Positions 16,572-25,641 of a stretch of 64,000 nt of DNA are shown piece by piece. The notes below the pieces were generated by a model that searched no databases, was not told where the DNA came from, and was given only the letters and a program-made list of their open reading frames with translations. The translations under genes were made by a program, and so were the position numbers. The stretch comes from Lacrimispora amygdalina (lineage in GTDB: Bacteria > Bacillota > Clostridia > Lachnospirales > Lachnospiraceae): NCBI RefSeq assembly GCF_900205965.1, contig NZ_OAOF01000012.1, forward strand, positions 62,001 to 126,000. Direction: 5' to 3'. Position 1 is the first letter of the stretch. The number at the start of each line of letters is the position of its first letter.

Positions 16572-18944
16572 TTATTTAAAATCGAAACCTGTTGAGCCAT
16601 CCTTATTCAGAACAATACTTGCAGAAAATCTTTTTCCTGCTTTTGATACAAATCCTGCTATCTTCTTTGTTTTTTTATCACGAATCAACTCTTTTAAGTC
16701 AGATTCTTTCATCTCCTTTCCTGCAATTTTATAGCTGAAGCTAAATCCACAATTGTTTTCGCATTTCCAAGCCCATTTATCGGCCATAATGTTCTTTCCA
16801 CAACAGGGACACTTATAGCTAGCTTTTGTCTCTTTTGGCTCTGCTTTTTCAAAATCAAATTCCACTTTTCCTTCATTTAATTTTAACTTTGCACTAAACT
16901 TCTTACCTGTTTTAGACTTAAATCCTGAGATTTCTTTTGTCACACCTTTTGTCATCAATTCTCTAACAACAGAATCGGTTATCTTTTTGGAGGCAAATTC
17001 AGCAGCAATTGTAAAAGAACAATCTCCTTCTTTTTTATTAGAACAATACCACCCATATTTGCCTTTATTTAATTGATGTCCACAAATCGGACAGTTAAAT
17101 TCCGTAGCTTGAGAGCCGGCCCAGCCTGACTTCTTAATCTTGGTAGATTCAATTTCTCTTGTCATTTCCTTTACATATTGAATCATGTCTTTTTCTACCG
17201 CTTCAAATGATTCACTTCCCTCTTTAATCTGCTGCATCCTGGTCTCCCACTCTGCGGTTAACTCTGGTTTACAGATAGAAAAGTCATCGATGTTCTCTAT
17301 ATACTTTTTCCCAGTATCCGTAATATAGAGACCCTTTACTTTTCCTCTTCTCTCTTCCATGTATCCGCTGCTAATGAGATCTGAGATGATTTTGGCTCTG
17401 GATGACGGCATTCCAATTCCTTTTACATCTTTCATTACATTTTTGAGCTTTTTATCCTCAATATATTTTGCGATATTTTCCATAGCCGCAATTAAAGTAG
17501 CCTGTGTTAACCTTGCTGGAGGAGTGGTCGTTTTTTCTGCCGCCATAAAATTCTTAACGGTTAGAATATCTTTCTCTTTTAATTTTGGAAGTTCTGTATC
17601 CGTTGATTTTTTGTCATAAATCGAGGTCCAGCCTCTACTTAGCACTACTTTTCCATTTGTTTTAAATTCATTTCCATCAATATCAACAAGCAGAACAGTT
17701 TTCTCCTCTTCTAGCTGCGGTAGGAATAATGCCAATAACCGCTTATAAATCAGAGTTAATATGTTTTGCTCATCCTTTGACAGTTTTGAAACATCCGGAA
17801 GCTTGCCTGTAGGAAGCAACGCATCATGGGAAGCTTTTTTTACTTCTGCATCATTTACTACACGTTTATCTTTTTTCACCTTATCAATATCTATTTTCTT
17901 TATTCCATCTGCAATTACAGTTAATTCCGGAATAGCAGCTACTGCTTTTAAGAGTGAAGGAAATTCTTTTGCTTTTTCTTCTGAAATATAGCGTCCATCA
18001 GTACGAGGATAGGAAACCAACTTATGCGTTTCATATAGAGACTGAACCAGATTTAGAGTTTTCGTTGGGTCATATCCATATTGTTTTCCTGCTTCTACTT
18101 GGATATCGGAGAGTTTATATAATTGAGGAGCATTTGTTTTAACTATCTTTTTTTCGATAAATTTAACTGTTCCATTCTTAGATAGGGTTTTACTAAAGTT
18201 TAAAGCGTCTTCTTCTGTCTTAAATCTTATATTTCCCTCTGCATTTATATAAGTTCCGTTAAAACCTTCAACATAAGAAGCCTGTAGTTCATAGTCTGTA
18301 TGAGGAACAAATTCATCAATTTCTTTAGAATTATCGTAGACCAGTTTTAGAGTTGGTACTTTTACTCTTCCTACACGCATTGTAAATCCTGCTTTTACCG
18401 AGAAGCCAACAGAAAAATTCATTCCGATTAACCAATCCATATGGGATCTGATTTTAAATGCCTCTGTCATGTGAACGTCCCTGGGATTGGTATGATAATC
18501 AGTTAAACTTCGCAAAGAATCCAACAATGCTTTTTCTGTCAAATCATTCTCATAAAACCGTAAAGCCTCCATTTTAGTAAGAGATAAGTAATTCTCTAAC
18601 AGATAATAGATTCCATTTCCTTCAACGTCAGAGTCAGTACCTACAATAATTCCATCATATTCTGTCTCTTTTAGTTTGTTCTTAATATCTCTAACAATGT
18701 TCTTTTTGTCAGTAATAACATCTATTTTAAATGGACTTGGGATCATTGGTAAATTTATATCATCCCATTTAATATCCCATATATCATATTCATTTGGTAA
18801 TAACAATCGACATACATGACCCGATAAGGCTATAAAATCAATAGTTCCAACTTTTCCCTCTATTTCTGACTTGTGTTTTTTATATGCTTTTTCAACCTCT
18901 CTCATTAGAGACGGTTTCTCAGCTATAAATAAATATTTTTTCAT
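16572..18944 (-). CDS. topB: DNA topoisomerase III (type IA)
   Basis: 790 residues. TOPRIM domain at the N-terminus (FIAEKPS, then GTDSDVEGNG), active-site tyrosine in SYPRTDGRYIS, and the conserved MRVGRVKVPTL region. The C-terminus has two zinc-ribbon-like units (CPICG...CSNKK, CPCCG...CENNCG), each followed by a similar GFKSKTGKKFSA / GFVSKAGKRFSA module, so the tail looks internally duplicated. The enzyme decatenates and relaxes DNA and is commonly carried by large plasmids and conjugative elements. RBS AAAGGA. Its start overlaps the preceding gene (ATGA). Confidence 0.95.
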   Translation of the reverse strand: MKKYLFIAEKPSLMREVEKAYKKHKSEIEGKVGTIDFIALSGHVCRLLLPNEYDIWDIKWDDINLPMIPSPFKIDVITDKKNIVRDIKNKLKETEYDGIIVGTDSDVEGNGIYYLLENYLSLTKMEALRFYENDLTEKALLDSLRSLTDYHTNPRDVHMTEAFKIRSHMDWLIGMNFSVGFSVKAGFTMRVGRVKVPTLKLVYDNSKEIDEFVPHTDYELQASYVEGFNGTYINAEGNIRFKTEEDALNFSKTLSKNGTVKFIEKKIVKTNAPQLYKLSDIQVEAGKQYGYDPTKTLNLVQSLYETHKLVSYPRTDGRYISEEKAKEFPSLLKAVAAIPELTVIADGIKKIDIDKVKKDKRVVNDAEVKKASHDALLPTGKLPDVSKLSKDEQNILTLIYKRLLALFLPQLEEEKTVLLVDIDGNEFKTNGKVVLSRGWTSIYDKKSTDTELPKLKEKDILTVKNFMAAEKTTTPPARLTQATLIAAMENIAKYIEDKKLKNVMKDVKGIGMPSSRAKIISDLISSGYMEERRGKVKGLYITDTGKKYIENIDDFSICKPELTAEWETRMQQIKEGSESFEAVEKDMIQYVKEMTREIESTKIKKSGWAGSQATEFNCPICGHQLNKGKYGWYCSNKKEGDCSFTIAAEFASKKITDSVVRELMTKGVTKEISGFKSKTGKKFSAKLKLNEGKVEFDFEKAEPKETKASYKCPCCGKNIMADKWAWKCENNCGFSFSYKIAGKEMKESDLKELIRDKKTKKIAGFVSKAGKRFSASIVLNKDGSTGFDFK

Positions 18945-19219
18945 TTACCTGTCCTTTCATTTTCTTCATTCGGATCATATAGTTTTAAATTATCCCTAAG
19001 TAATTTATTAATGTATCGTTGTGATTCTTTTTCTGCCGTTGTCTCTGGAGGATTATTTGTTTCTAATATCCAAACCAAAAAAGGAATATTTGCATTAATC
19101 TCATTTCCCATCTTCTCATTTAATTCTTCTGGACTAGGCCACCAATCATCACACTCATATGTATTTTTTTTCAGACGATCTACCAGTTCATCAAATTCAT
19201 CAAATGTCATTCGTTTCAT
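18941..19219 (-). CDS. Hypothetical protein coupled to topB
   Basis: 92 residues, acidic and helical (FDEFDELVDRLKK, WWPSPEELNEKMG). Its stop overlaps the topB start (ATGA), so it is probably co-translated with topoisomerase III. Family not recognised. Confidence 0.65.
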   Translation of the reverse strand: MKRMTFDEFDELVDRLKKNTYECDDWWPSPEELNEKMGNEINANIPFLVWILETNNPPETTAEKESQRYINKLLRDNLKLYDPNEENERTGK

Positions 19220-19222
19220 ATC

Positions 19223-19975
19223 TCATTCCCTTTCTTTTTCATCGATCTCTGATATTTTCTTATCAAAAATTAGTAATAATTCTTTAGTAATGTATGGCTT
19301 TAATAATTGATAGTCTTGTTTATCGATTATTTTAATATATTGATCCTTTGTATAATGTGACCAATAACTTTCACTATTAATATCAATATCATCATAATCG
19401 ATATCATCCATTCTCGATCTTTTGAATATTATTCTTTGAATATCATGTGACAATTCTATATTATTTGATAATGTCAATGCAGAAGGAAATGATTTTATAA
19501 TTTCTATCATATCTCTTTTCACATAATTAGGATAAGTAACCATTATATTTAGCATTTTTTTGTTTATCAATTTTATGTTTATATATTTATATAACATAAC
19601 AAATACCATAACATCAACTTGCGTTTTGCAACCAACAGATTCAAATTCTTGTTTAGTTATTGGCATAGTCTGAAGCAAATTAGTTTTACGTATAAGAATA
19701 TAGCATTGATAAGCTATAAATACTAATAACCAAACCATTGCATTATAGCAACCCAAATTAAACGACATCACACTTTCTTTATATAAATTGCTAAGACAAT
19801 CCATTAAAAAAATAAAGAAAGATATAACACTAAAACCTATATCTATTATAATTAGAGTAGCAAATAAAAATAAACAAAAGCTCTCTATAGCTTCTCTGTG
19901 TGATTTCCATAATGTTTGTAAAAATCCGTTTTTTTTACTAAAAATAAAATCATTCATTTCCGTCTCCTTATTCAT
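19223..19975 (-). CDS. Hypothetical membrane protein
   Basis: 250 residues. Two to three hydrophobic segments near the N-terminus (about 28-60 and 80-100), followed by a soluble helical part rich in Asp/Lys and ending DEKERE. Unknown function. It begins in a TAATG overlap with the upstream gene and is followed after 3 bases by the next one, so it is part of an operon ending in topB. Confidence 0.65.
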   Translation of the reverse strand: MNKETEMNDFIFSKKNGFLQTLWKSHREAIESFCLFLFATLIIIDIGFSVISFFIFLMDCLSNLYKESVMSFNLGCYNAMVWLLVFIAYQCYILIRKTNLLQTMPITKQEFESVGCKTQVDVMVFVMLYKYINIKLINKKMLNIMVTYPNYVKRDMIEIIKSFPSALTLSNNIELSHDIQRIIFKRSRMDDIDYDDIDINSESYWSHYTKDQYIKIIDKQDYQLLKPYITKELLLIFDKKISEIDEKERE

Positions 19976-20217
19976 TAATAATCATTTAAATGTTTTATAA
20001 GTGTAATCACAAATGATACATAAATCATCTCTGTCATTAAGCCTCCAAATAAAACGATAAATAATTTTCCTATTTCTTGAGTTAATATAAATTTATTAGC
20101 AAAATGTAATGTGATATAAAATATGCCAAATCCAAAACAGAAATATATAACATATAAAAACATTGCAGATAAAAAACACAGAAATATCTCTATAAAGTCA
20201 TTAATAAAATCAACCAT
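19975..20217 (-). CDS. Small membrane protein
   Basis: 80 residues with two hydrophobic segments (about 8-36 and 47-70). RBS AGGAGG. Stop overlaps the start of the next gene (TAATG). Unknown function. Confidence 0.6.
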   Translation of the reverse strand: MVDFINDFIEIFLCFLSAMFLYVIYFCFGFGIFYITLHFANKFILTQEIGKLFIVLFGGLMTEMIYVSFVITLIKHLNDY

Positions 20218-20254
20218 TCAGCCTCTCCTCCTATCTCCCATCTCTCATCCGTCA

Positions 20255-20641
20255 TTATATTATATTCGAATATCCTATAACTTTATAATCTGGATTCCGA
20301 TCAGGTTGTTTCGGATAGTCTTTATATTCAACGATAACCTTAATTGAATCACCGATATTAAGTTTGTTATAAAGAATCGATGGAATTTGGATTCTATGTA
20401 ATTCATTGCTTATATCTAATGAAACTTTCATATAATAAGTCACAATACATTTGAAACACGAATATTTTAAATCTATTACAGTCCCAAATACATCAATCTC
20501 TTTTGTTTCATAATCATCACATCCATTAGGGCATGGTTTTGTCTGACTTATATAATGTTCATATGTCTTACCACAAATTGGACATTTAGTTTCTATAGTT
20601 TCACTCTCCAGACCTATCTTTTGTAAAAAATGTTTTCTCAT
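20255..20641 (-). CDS. Zinc-ribbon protein, possible nucleic-acid-binding
   Basis: 128 residues. Cysteine pairs CPICG and CPNGC near the N-terminus form a zinc ribbon; a further CFKC is in the middle. The C-terminal half is beta-rich (IPSILYNKLNIGDSIKVIVEY). An upstream ATG at 20677 exists, but AAAGGA spaced seven bases before 20641 favours the shorter form. Unknown function. Confidence 0.6.
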   Translation of the reverse strand: MRKHFLQKIGLESETIETKCPICGKTYEHYISQTKPCPNGCDDYETKEIDVFGTVIDLKYSCFKCIVTYYMKVSLDISNELHRIQIPSILYNKLNIGDSIKVIVEYKDYPKQPDRNPDYKVIGYSNII

Positions 20642-20666
20642 ATATATATCCTTTCTACTCTTAATC

Positions 20667-21071
20667 CTATCTTCCATCCGTCATTTTCAGTTCTTCATTA
20701 ATTTGTTGTTTCACTGTTATCAGTCGGCTGATTGCGCTATATTGCATTTTCACAGCTTCGGCAATATTACTAATTGCGTCTTTTCTATCAATCGCATCTT
20801 CAATATCTTCTTTTTTCATCTCTTTTGACCGCTTTGCCTGCCTTACTTTTATTTTAGCTATTGAGTTTAAATAAGCCAAATAAGAGAAAGCGTTTCCGGT
20901 CTTTGTTATTAGTTCCTGGACCACGATCATATCATTGATTGAAATTGTTTCTTCGTTAAATGGAATTATAAAATTATATTCCGACCATAAAATCTCTGTT
21001 AAATCCATTGGGCTTAGCATAAACAATGTCTCAGTATTGTAATCGGATAATTTCTTTTTAATAACCGCCAT
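20667..21071 (-). CDS. Hypothetical helical protein
   Basis: 134 residues, strongly helical with a basic stretch (KIKVRQAKRSKEMKK) and a C-terminal coiled-coil-like segment. No family recognised. First gene of the minus-strand unit leading to topB, with a CATCATAATATTAG promoter-like motif about 120 bases upstream. Confidence 0.65.
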   Translation of the reverse strand: MAVIKKKLSDYNTETLFMLSPMDLTEILWSEYNFIIPFNEETISINDMIVVQELITKTGNAFSYLAYLNSIAKIKVRQAKRSKEMKKEDIEDAIDRKDAISNIAEAVKMQYSAISRLITVKQQINEELKMTDGR

Positions 21072-21190
21072 AATTTTTCCTTTCTTATAAGTTCTTCATT
21101 AAATCATAATGTCAGACCCTACCCACTTTATTAGGTATTAATGGTTGATAACCTTATTGCTATGTTCTTTAAAATGTTTGTTTTCCTATA

Positions 21191-21205
21191 CTAATATTAT
21201 GATGA
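21191..21205 (-). promoter_or_regulatory. CATAATATTA-type -10-like motif
   Basis: Minus-strand TCATCATAATATTAG, upstream of the unit that ends in topB. Confidence 0.45.
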
Positions 21206-21231
21206 AAAATCAGCATTTTGTTAACCTGAAA

Positions 21232-21258
21232 TAAAAAAGAGTGCTCCAGCACCCTTCA
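21232..21258 (-). terminator. Rho-independent terminator
   Basis: GGGTGCTGGAGCACTC hairpin then T-run on the minus strand, after the kinase-phosphatase gene. Confidence 0.65.
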
Positions 21259-21326
21259 TAATAACCAATATTTTTTCATGAGCAAATTAAATACATATCT
21301 TCTCTTTAAATAACTTAATTGGGTTG

Positions 21327-22514
21327 TTATCCACAAACTTCTGTATTATTATATTCCTTTTCATGAAACCCTTTTTCATCCAAAATCAGCCACCGTAGAC
21401 TACCTCCAGAGTCAACACTATTTTCCAAAAAGAAAACTCTTTTTTCAGAATTCATTGGAAGCCTTCCCGGATTTCTATGACCAAATACTTCATAATAATT
21501 ATCTGGTGTTGTATCCGCAAAAGTCCTGGCAATACACGGCAAATCTATATATAACCCAACGCCATGAATCATCTGATATCCTGAGATATAATCTAGATAC
21601 TCCGGAATTGTTGCTAGGCCACCGTGGGTATTTAATACCATTTTTTCGTGATACTGATACAAATAACACTCTCTTAATGTTTGATAAAGTTTTCTGACTT
21701 TCTTTTTATTAAATCCTTTGATTTGAGGTAGTGTAGATTTTTCAAACTCATCCGAATAGTCTTCAGTTCCGCTACTCCAATTCCATATCCACCTCTCATG
21801 GTTTCCTTCACATAAAACAACATTAGGATTATTTTTTATTGATAGCAGAAATTCCATGACTTTATCATTTCTGGGTCCTTTATCCGTATAGTCACCTAAG
21901 AATATATAAAATTCGTCTTCTCTAAGATTTCCGTTTTCAACCAATGCTTTTTTCAATACATTATAACAGCCATGTATATCTCCAATATGATGAATCTTTT
22001 TATAATTTGATAGATCAACAGACTTTTCATATATCTTATCTAATTCATCTGGCCTAATAGTAACAATCTTTTCCGGAAGTTTCTCTGACTTGAATTCAAG
22101 ATATGCATTTTCTACAACACTATCTGGAACACGCTTTCTGGATGTTCTATGTATATTTCGGGTTTTTGCAACTGCAACTGGTACAGTAGTGAAGTCAATT
22201 ATATACATTTTATAACGATATTTTATTGCTAATTCTTGATATGTCGAAATATGCTCTCTTTTACTATTAACACAATCAATAACCGTAAATTCTCCATTTT
22301 TCATTCTTTCTTCCAAAATCTTAAATAATGTCTCATAAGCTTGAGTGTTTGCTCTTTGTCCAATTGATTCTTTCCCATATATTGTTTGTATTGGACTTTG
22401 GTATAACATTCTAATATTGTCAAAAGACAGTGTATATGGTACCAATTTTTTTTCTTTAATCCATGTTGTCTTACCAGCACCAGGAGCTCCACGCAATACT
22501 AATAATTTTCTCAT
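21327..22514 (-). CDS. Polynucleotide kinase-phosphatase (Pnkp-like, no ligase domain)
   Basis: 395 residues. The N-terminal P-loop kinase has GAPGAGKTTW (8-17). The C-terminal calcineurin-like phosphoesterase has GDIHGCY, GDYTDKGPRN and GNHERW. This kinase-then-phosphatase order is that of bacterial Pnkp RNA-end-healing enzymes, which phosphorylate 5'-OH and remove 2',3'-phosphates of broken RNA, but the C-terminal ligase/adenylyltransferase module is absent. With 26 tRNA genes in the same window, repair of cleaved tRNAs is a natural hypothesis. RBS GGAGG. Starts in an ATGA overlap with a tiny upstream ORF. Confidence 0.85.
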   Translation of the reverse strand: MRKLLVLRGAPGAGKTTWIKEKKLVPYTLSFDNIRMLYQSPIQTIYGKESIGQRANTQAYETLFKILEERMKNGEFTVIDCVNSKREHISTYQELAIKYRYKMYIIDFTTVPVAVAKTRNIHRTSRKRVPDSVVENAYLEFKSEKLPEKIVTIRPDELDKIYEKSVDLSNYKKIHHIGDIHGCYNVLKKALVENGNLREDEFYIFLGDYTDKGPRNDKVMEFLLSIKNNPNVVLCEGNHERWIWNWSSGTEDYSDEFEKSTLPQIKGFNKKKVRKLYQTLRECYLYQYHEKMVLNTHGGLATIPEYLDYISGYQMIHGVGLYIDLPCIARTFADTTPDNYYEVFGHRNPGRLPMNSEKRVFFLENSVDSGGSLRWLILDEKGFHEKEYNNTEVCG

Positions 22515-22612
22515 ACGCCTTCCTCCATTCTGAAACCTTCAAGTATTAACTTAAACGAATAATTCATTTTAACTAGCAACAGATTCTTTATATTAAACTT
22601 ATTAGTTTTCAT
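22511..22612 (-). CDS. 33-residue ORF coupled to the kinase-phosphatase gene
   Basis: With RBS AGGAAAG, the ATG at 22612 opens MKTNKFNIKNLLLVKMNYSF... to GFRMEEGV. Its TGA overlaps the ATG of the downstream gene (ATGA), and that gene's GGAGG lies inside this ORF. It is likely a translational-coupling leader; whether the peptide itself matters is unknown. Confidence 0.5.
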   Translation of the reverse strand: MKTNKFNIKNLLLVKMNYSFKLILEGFRMEEGV

Positions 22613-22669
22613 TTCTTTCCTCCATATTTCATTTTCTGTTTTTAATATGGAGCTAAAAATACCAAAACA

Positions 22670-22697
22670 AAAAAAGAGATGACTATCATCTCCTTTT
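22670..22697 (-). terminator. Rho-independent terminator
   Basis: GGAGATGATAGTCATCTC hairpin and T-run on the minus strand after the signal peptidase gene. Confidence 0.75.
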
Positions 22698-22701
22698 AAC
22701 T

Positions 22702-23277
22702 TTAATTAAACACTTTGAATCCTTTCCAATACTGGAACAGAACTTTAGCTATAATTTTATCTTCATTAACAAAATGATTTTTCCAATACCTAGAATCAAA
22801 AGAATTATTTCGATTGTCTCCCATACAGAAATATGATTTTTCCGGTACCTCAAATTTCATATACTCAGTCACAACCATATCCTCATTTAGATAATCTTCA
22901 TAAATTGGATGCCCATTAACATAAATATGTCCAATATTTGAATCAGAAGAATCTTTTCCTAAATTCAGTTCTGATTCTGAATCTGGGATAATTTCAATGA
23001 TATCTCCGGGAACACCAATAATTCGTTTTACATAGTAAACAGATTCATCATCAGGATATTTAAAAATCACAATATCCTTTCGCGCCGGTAAGGTACCAAA
23101 CTTATATGCTAACCGATTCCCAATCAACCGGCTTCCTGTCATTATGGTTGTTTCCATAGATCCAGTTGGAACCACAGCATTTGCTATGAAAAAATAATTA
23201 ATTATAAATGCAAGGAGAAGCGCTGGAATAATTGATACTAGAAAATCTATAAATTCTTGAGTCATTGACTTCTTCAT
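22702..23277 (-). CDS. lepB: Signal peptidase I
   Basis: 191 residues with one N-terminal membrane anchor (about 10-34), catalytic Ser40 in VVPTGSME, catalytic Lys84 in YYVKRIIGVPGD, and box E GDNRNNSFDSR. It cleaves signal peptides on the outer membrane face. A private copy on this element may process its own exported proteins (surface proteins at 11.9 and 54.2 kb, transglycosylase at 32.8 kb). The ATG overlaps the stop of the RecD2 gene (TAATG). Confidence 0.95.
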   Translation of the reverse strand: MKKSMTQEFIDFLVSIIPALLLAFIINYFFIANAVVPTGSMETTIMTGSRLIGNRLAYKFGTLPARKDIVIFKYPDDESVYYVKRIIGVPGDIIEIIPDSESELNLGKDSSDSNIGHIYVNGHPIYEDYLNEDMVVTEYMKFEVPEKSYFCMGDNRNNSFDSRYWKNHFVNEDKIIAKVLFQYWKGFKVFN

Positions 23278-25496
23278 TAGTCTACCATTACCTTTCTTAT
23301 CTTATCGACTAAACCTGTATATCGTTTATTAACTATAATAGTATGTATGGAATCACTCAGAGCAGAGTTCGTGTAAACAATTAATACTCTGTTTTTAGCT
23401 CTAGTAACAGCAGTAAATAATAAATTCCGGTTCAACATATTTTTATTAGTATCAGGAAGCATAATAATAATATCTTCAAACTCGCTTCCTTGACTTTTAT
23501 GCATAGTAATCGCATAGGCCAACGTTATATCCTTTAAAGCATCTCCTGTAATTTTCTTTATATCTGTTCCAACTTCAACCTCAATTCCATTCTTTAAAAT
23601 ATCTGTTACATACCCGATATCTCCATTATAGTAATCTTTTTTATAATTATTTTCATGAAAAATCACTTTATCGCCTATCCTATAAGATGTTTTTCCAAAG
23701 TAAAATACTGATGATGATTCTGATAACTCATTTCTGATTTCTTTAGCTATAATAGTATTGATCTGTGAGATTCCACACTCTCCACTTTTCACTGGAGATA
23801 AAATTTGGATCTTTTTCAAATCTTCTTTTTTAAACCATTCAATAAATTTATTGACGATAGTGTTTACCGCCTCTTTTTCACTTTCCGCTTCTACAATTTC
23901 AAATTTTTTATTTTTAGTAAAGTCCATTCTGCCCGATAAAATCTTATATGCATTATCAATAATTGTATTATCGCCTTTCTGGCGATATACTTTTGTTAAC
24001 TGATATAGCTCGAACCTTCCACTTTTTATTAAATCATGTAAAACATTACCTGGAGATACACTTTGCAACTGATCCTTATCTCCAATAAGCAACACGATTG
24101 TATCCGTCTTAATCGCTTGGAGGAGTAAATAGAATAACTCAGTATCAACCATAGACATCTCATCAATAACTATCATATCTGCATCAATTGGATTGTCTTT
24201 GTTTCTATATGTTCCCGACTCCTCATTATCTATTTCAAATGGTTTAAAATCAAGTAACTTATGAATAGTTTTTGCCTCAATCATGGTGATGTCCCACATT
24301 CGTTGCGCTGCTCTTCCTGTCGGTGCAGCGAGGGCAATTTTTTTATCTGGGAAAAGTTCCATATAAGACGTTATTAAGCCATTTATCGTCGTAGTTTTTC
24401 CAACACCGGGTCCACCAGTAATGATCTTGATACCTGTTGTTTTAATGGCTTGAAAGGAAGCCTTTTGCTCAGCAGAATATGACATTTTAAATTCTAATTC
24501 TCTTTTAACAATCATTTCCGTTAACTGAATATCTGATATAAAAGCTTTTTTATTTTTATTTAGTCGGCTTAAGTCCTTTGCGATTGACCATTCTGCTTCA
24601 TAAAAATCCGTCCTGTAAATCCTTACTCCATTGGTCGCTATTTCAGTTTTTATTCCATTTATTTTACCAAGGATTGTTCCAATATAGGCAAATGGAATCA
24701 TCGTCTCAGGATAAGAAGACTTTTTTATTACCTTGTCAATCTGTTTTTTTAACATAGATTGAATAATATATGTTGAACCTTGCTGCTTTAATAAAGAGTT
24801 CAGTGCTTCGTAAATGATTGCTGTTACTCTTTCTTTACTTAATGGATCAAACTTACGATACTTACCGATCTTGTCCATTGAGCAAAAATCCATGCCTATT
24901 GAATAGCCAATTCTATAAGGATGTGCTTTTAACCTACGTAATGCTGTCGTTCCATACTTTTTTACAAGCTTATCACATAAACTAATACTACAGCCAAAAT
25001 GAGAGACAAAGTCAACGACAGAGTAAGATTCAGTGATACTTGCAAGCGATTCATGAATCCTTATTATCTTCCATTCATCGACTTTTATATAATCTATTAA
25101 GTTATCAAGGCTTTTTGAATTGCTTATAAACTTTAAGATGTCTGGTCCAGAAACCTCAATAATTTTTTTTGTAAGGTTGCTACCCACCTTGAATTCTTCA
25201 TTTTCCTCTTTTAATTCTTTGATTACTCTCTTTATTAGTTTTTTACTTAGTTCTTCAGTGGCTGTATAAGGCTTTGCTGTTTCTATGTAAAAGCAAGTTC
25301 CGTCTTCATTCCATTCTCCATCAATAATCAATTGAAGATCAATTGGCCAATTGGGAACAATTCCTTCACATACCACCTCACCATTACGATTTCTCCTTAC
25401 GTCTATTTCATCTGTTTCTACTCCAAATATGGTGTTACCTGTATAATTATCTCTTCTGTAGATATTCTTTAATACACACTCAAAATGATTCACCAT
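23277..25496 (-). CDS. RecD2-type DNA helicase
   Basis: 739 residues. N-terminal RecD2-like region with helix-hairpin-helix-like segments, Walker A GGPGVGKTTT in the middle, Walker B VIDEMSMVD, QLQSVSPGNVL, and the C-terminal superfamily 1B motifs (AYAITMHKSQGSEF, TAVTRAK). A 5'-3' helicase acting in replication or recombination repair. RBS GGAGGTGAAGTT. Co-transcribed with lepB. Confidence 0.93.
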   Translation of the reverse strand: MVNHFECVLKNIYRRDNYTGNTIFGVETDEIDVRRNRNGEVVCEGIVPNWPIDLQLIIDGEWNEDGTCFYIETAKPYTATEELSKKLIKRVIKELKEENEEFKVGSNLTKKIIEVSGPDILKFISNSKSLDNLIDYIKVDEWKIIRIHESLASITESYSVVDFVSHFGCSISLCDKLVKKYGTTALRRLKAHPYRIGYSIGMDFCSMDKIGKYRKFDPLSKERVTAIIYEALNSLLKQQGSTYIIQSMLKKQIDKVIKKSSYPETMIPFAYIGTILGKINGIKTEIATNGVRIYRTDFYEAEWSIAKDLSRLNKNKKAFISDIQLTEMIVKRELEFKMSYSAEQKASFQAIKTTGIKIITGGPGVGKTTTINGLITSYMELFPDKKIALAAPTGRAAQRMWDITMIEAKTIHKLLDFKPFEIDNEESGTYRNKDNPIDADMIVIDEMSMVDTELFYLLLQAIKTDTIVLLIGDKDQLQSVSPGNVLHDLIKSGRFELYQLTKVYRQKGDNTIIDNAYKILSGRMDFTKNKKFEIVEAESEKEAVNTIVNKFIEWFKKEDLKKIQILSPVKSGECGISQINTIIAKEIRNELSESSSVFYFGKTSYRIGDKVIFHENNYKKDYYNGDIGYVTDILKNGIEVEVGTDIKKITGDALKDITLAYAITMHKSQGSEFEDIIIMLPDTNKNMLNRNLLFTAVTRAKNRVLIVYTNSALSDSIHTIIVNKRYTGLVDKIRKVMVD

Positions 25497-25641
25497 AACT
25501 TCACCTCCAAGTATAGTATCTGTTTTTTGAGAACTTTAGACGAAAAAATTATAAATTTGTTTTCATAAAATAAATGACATATTAAAAATAAATCATGAAA
25601 GAAGGAGGACATTAAAGTCAATCTGGTTTTATGGATATGAC

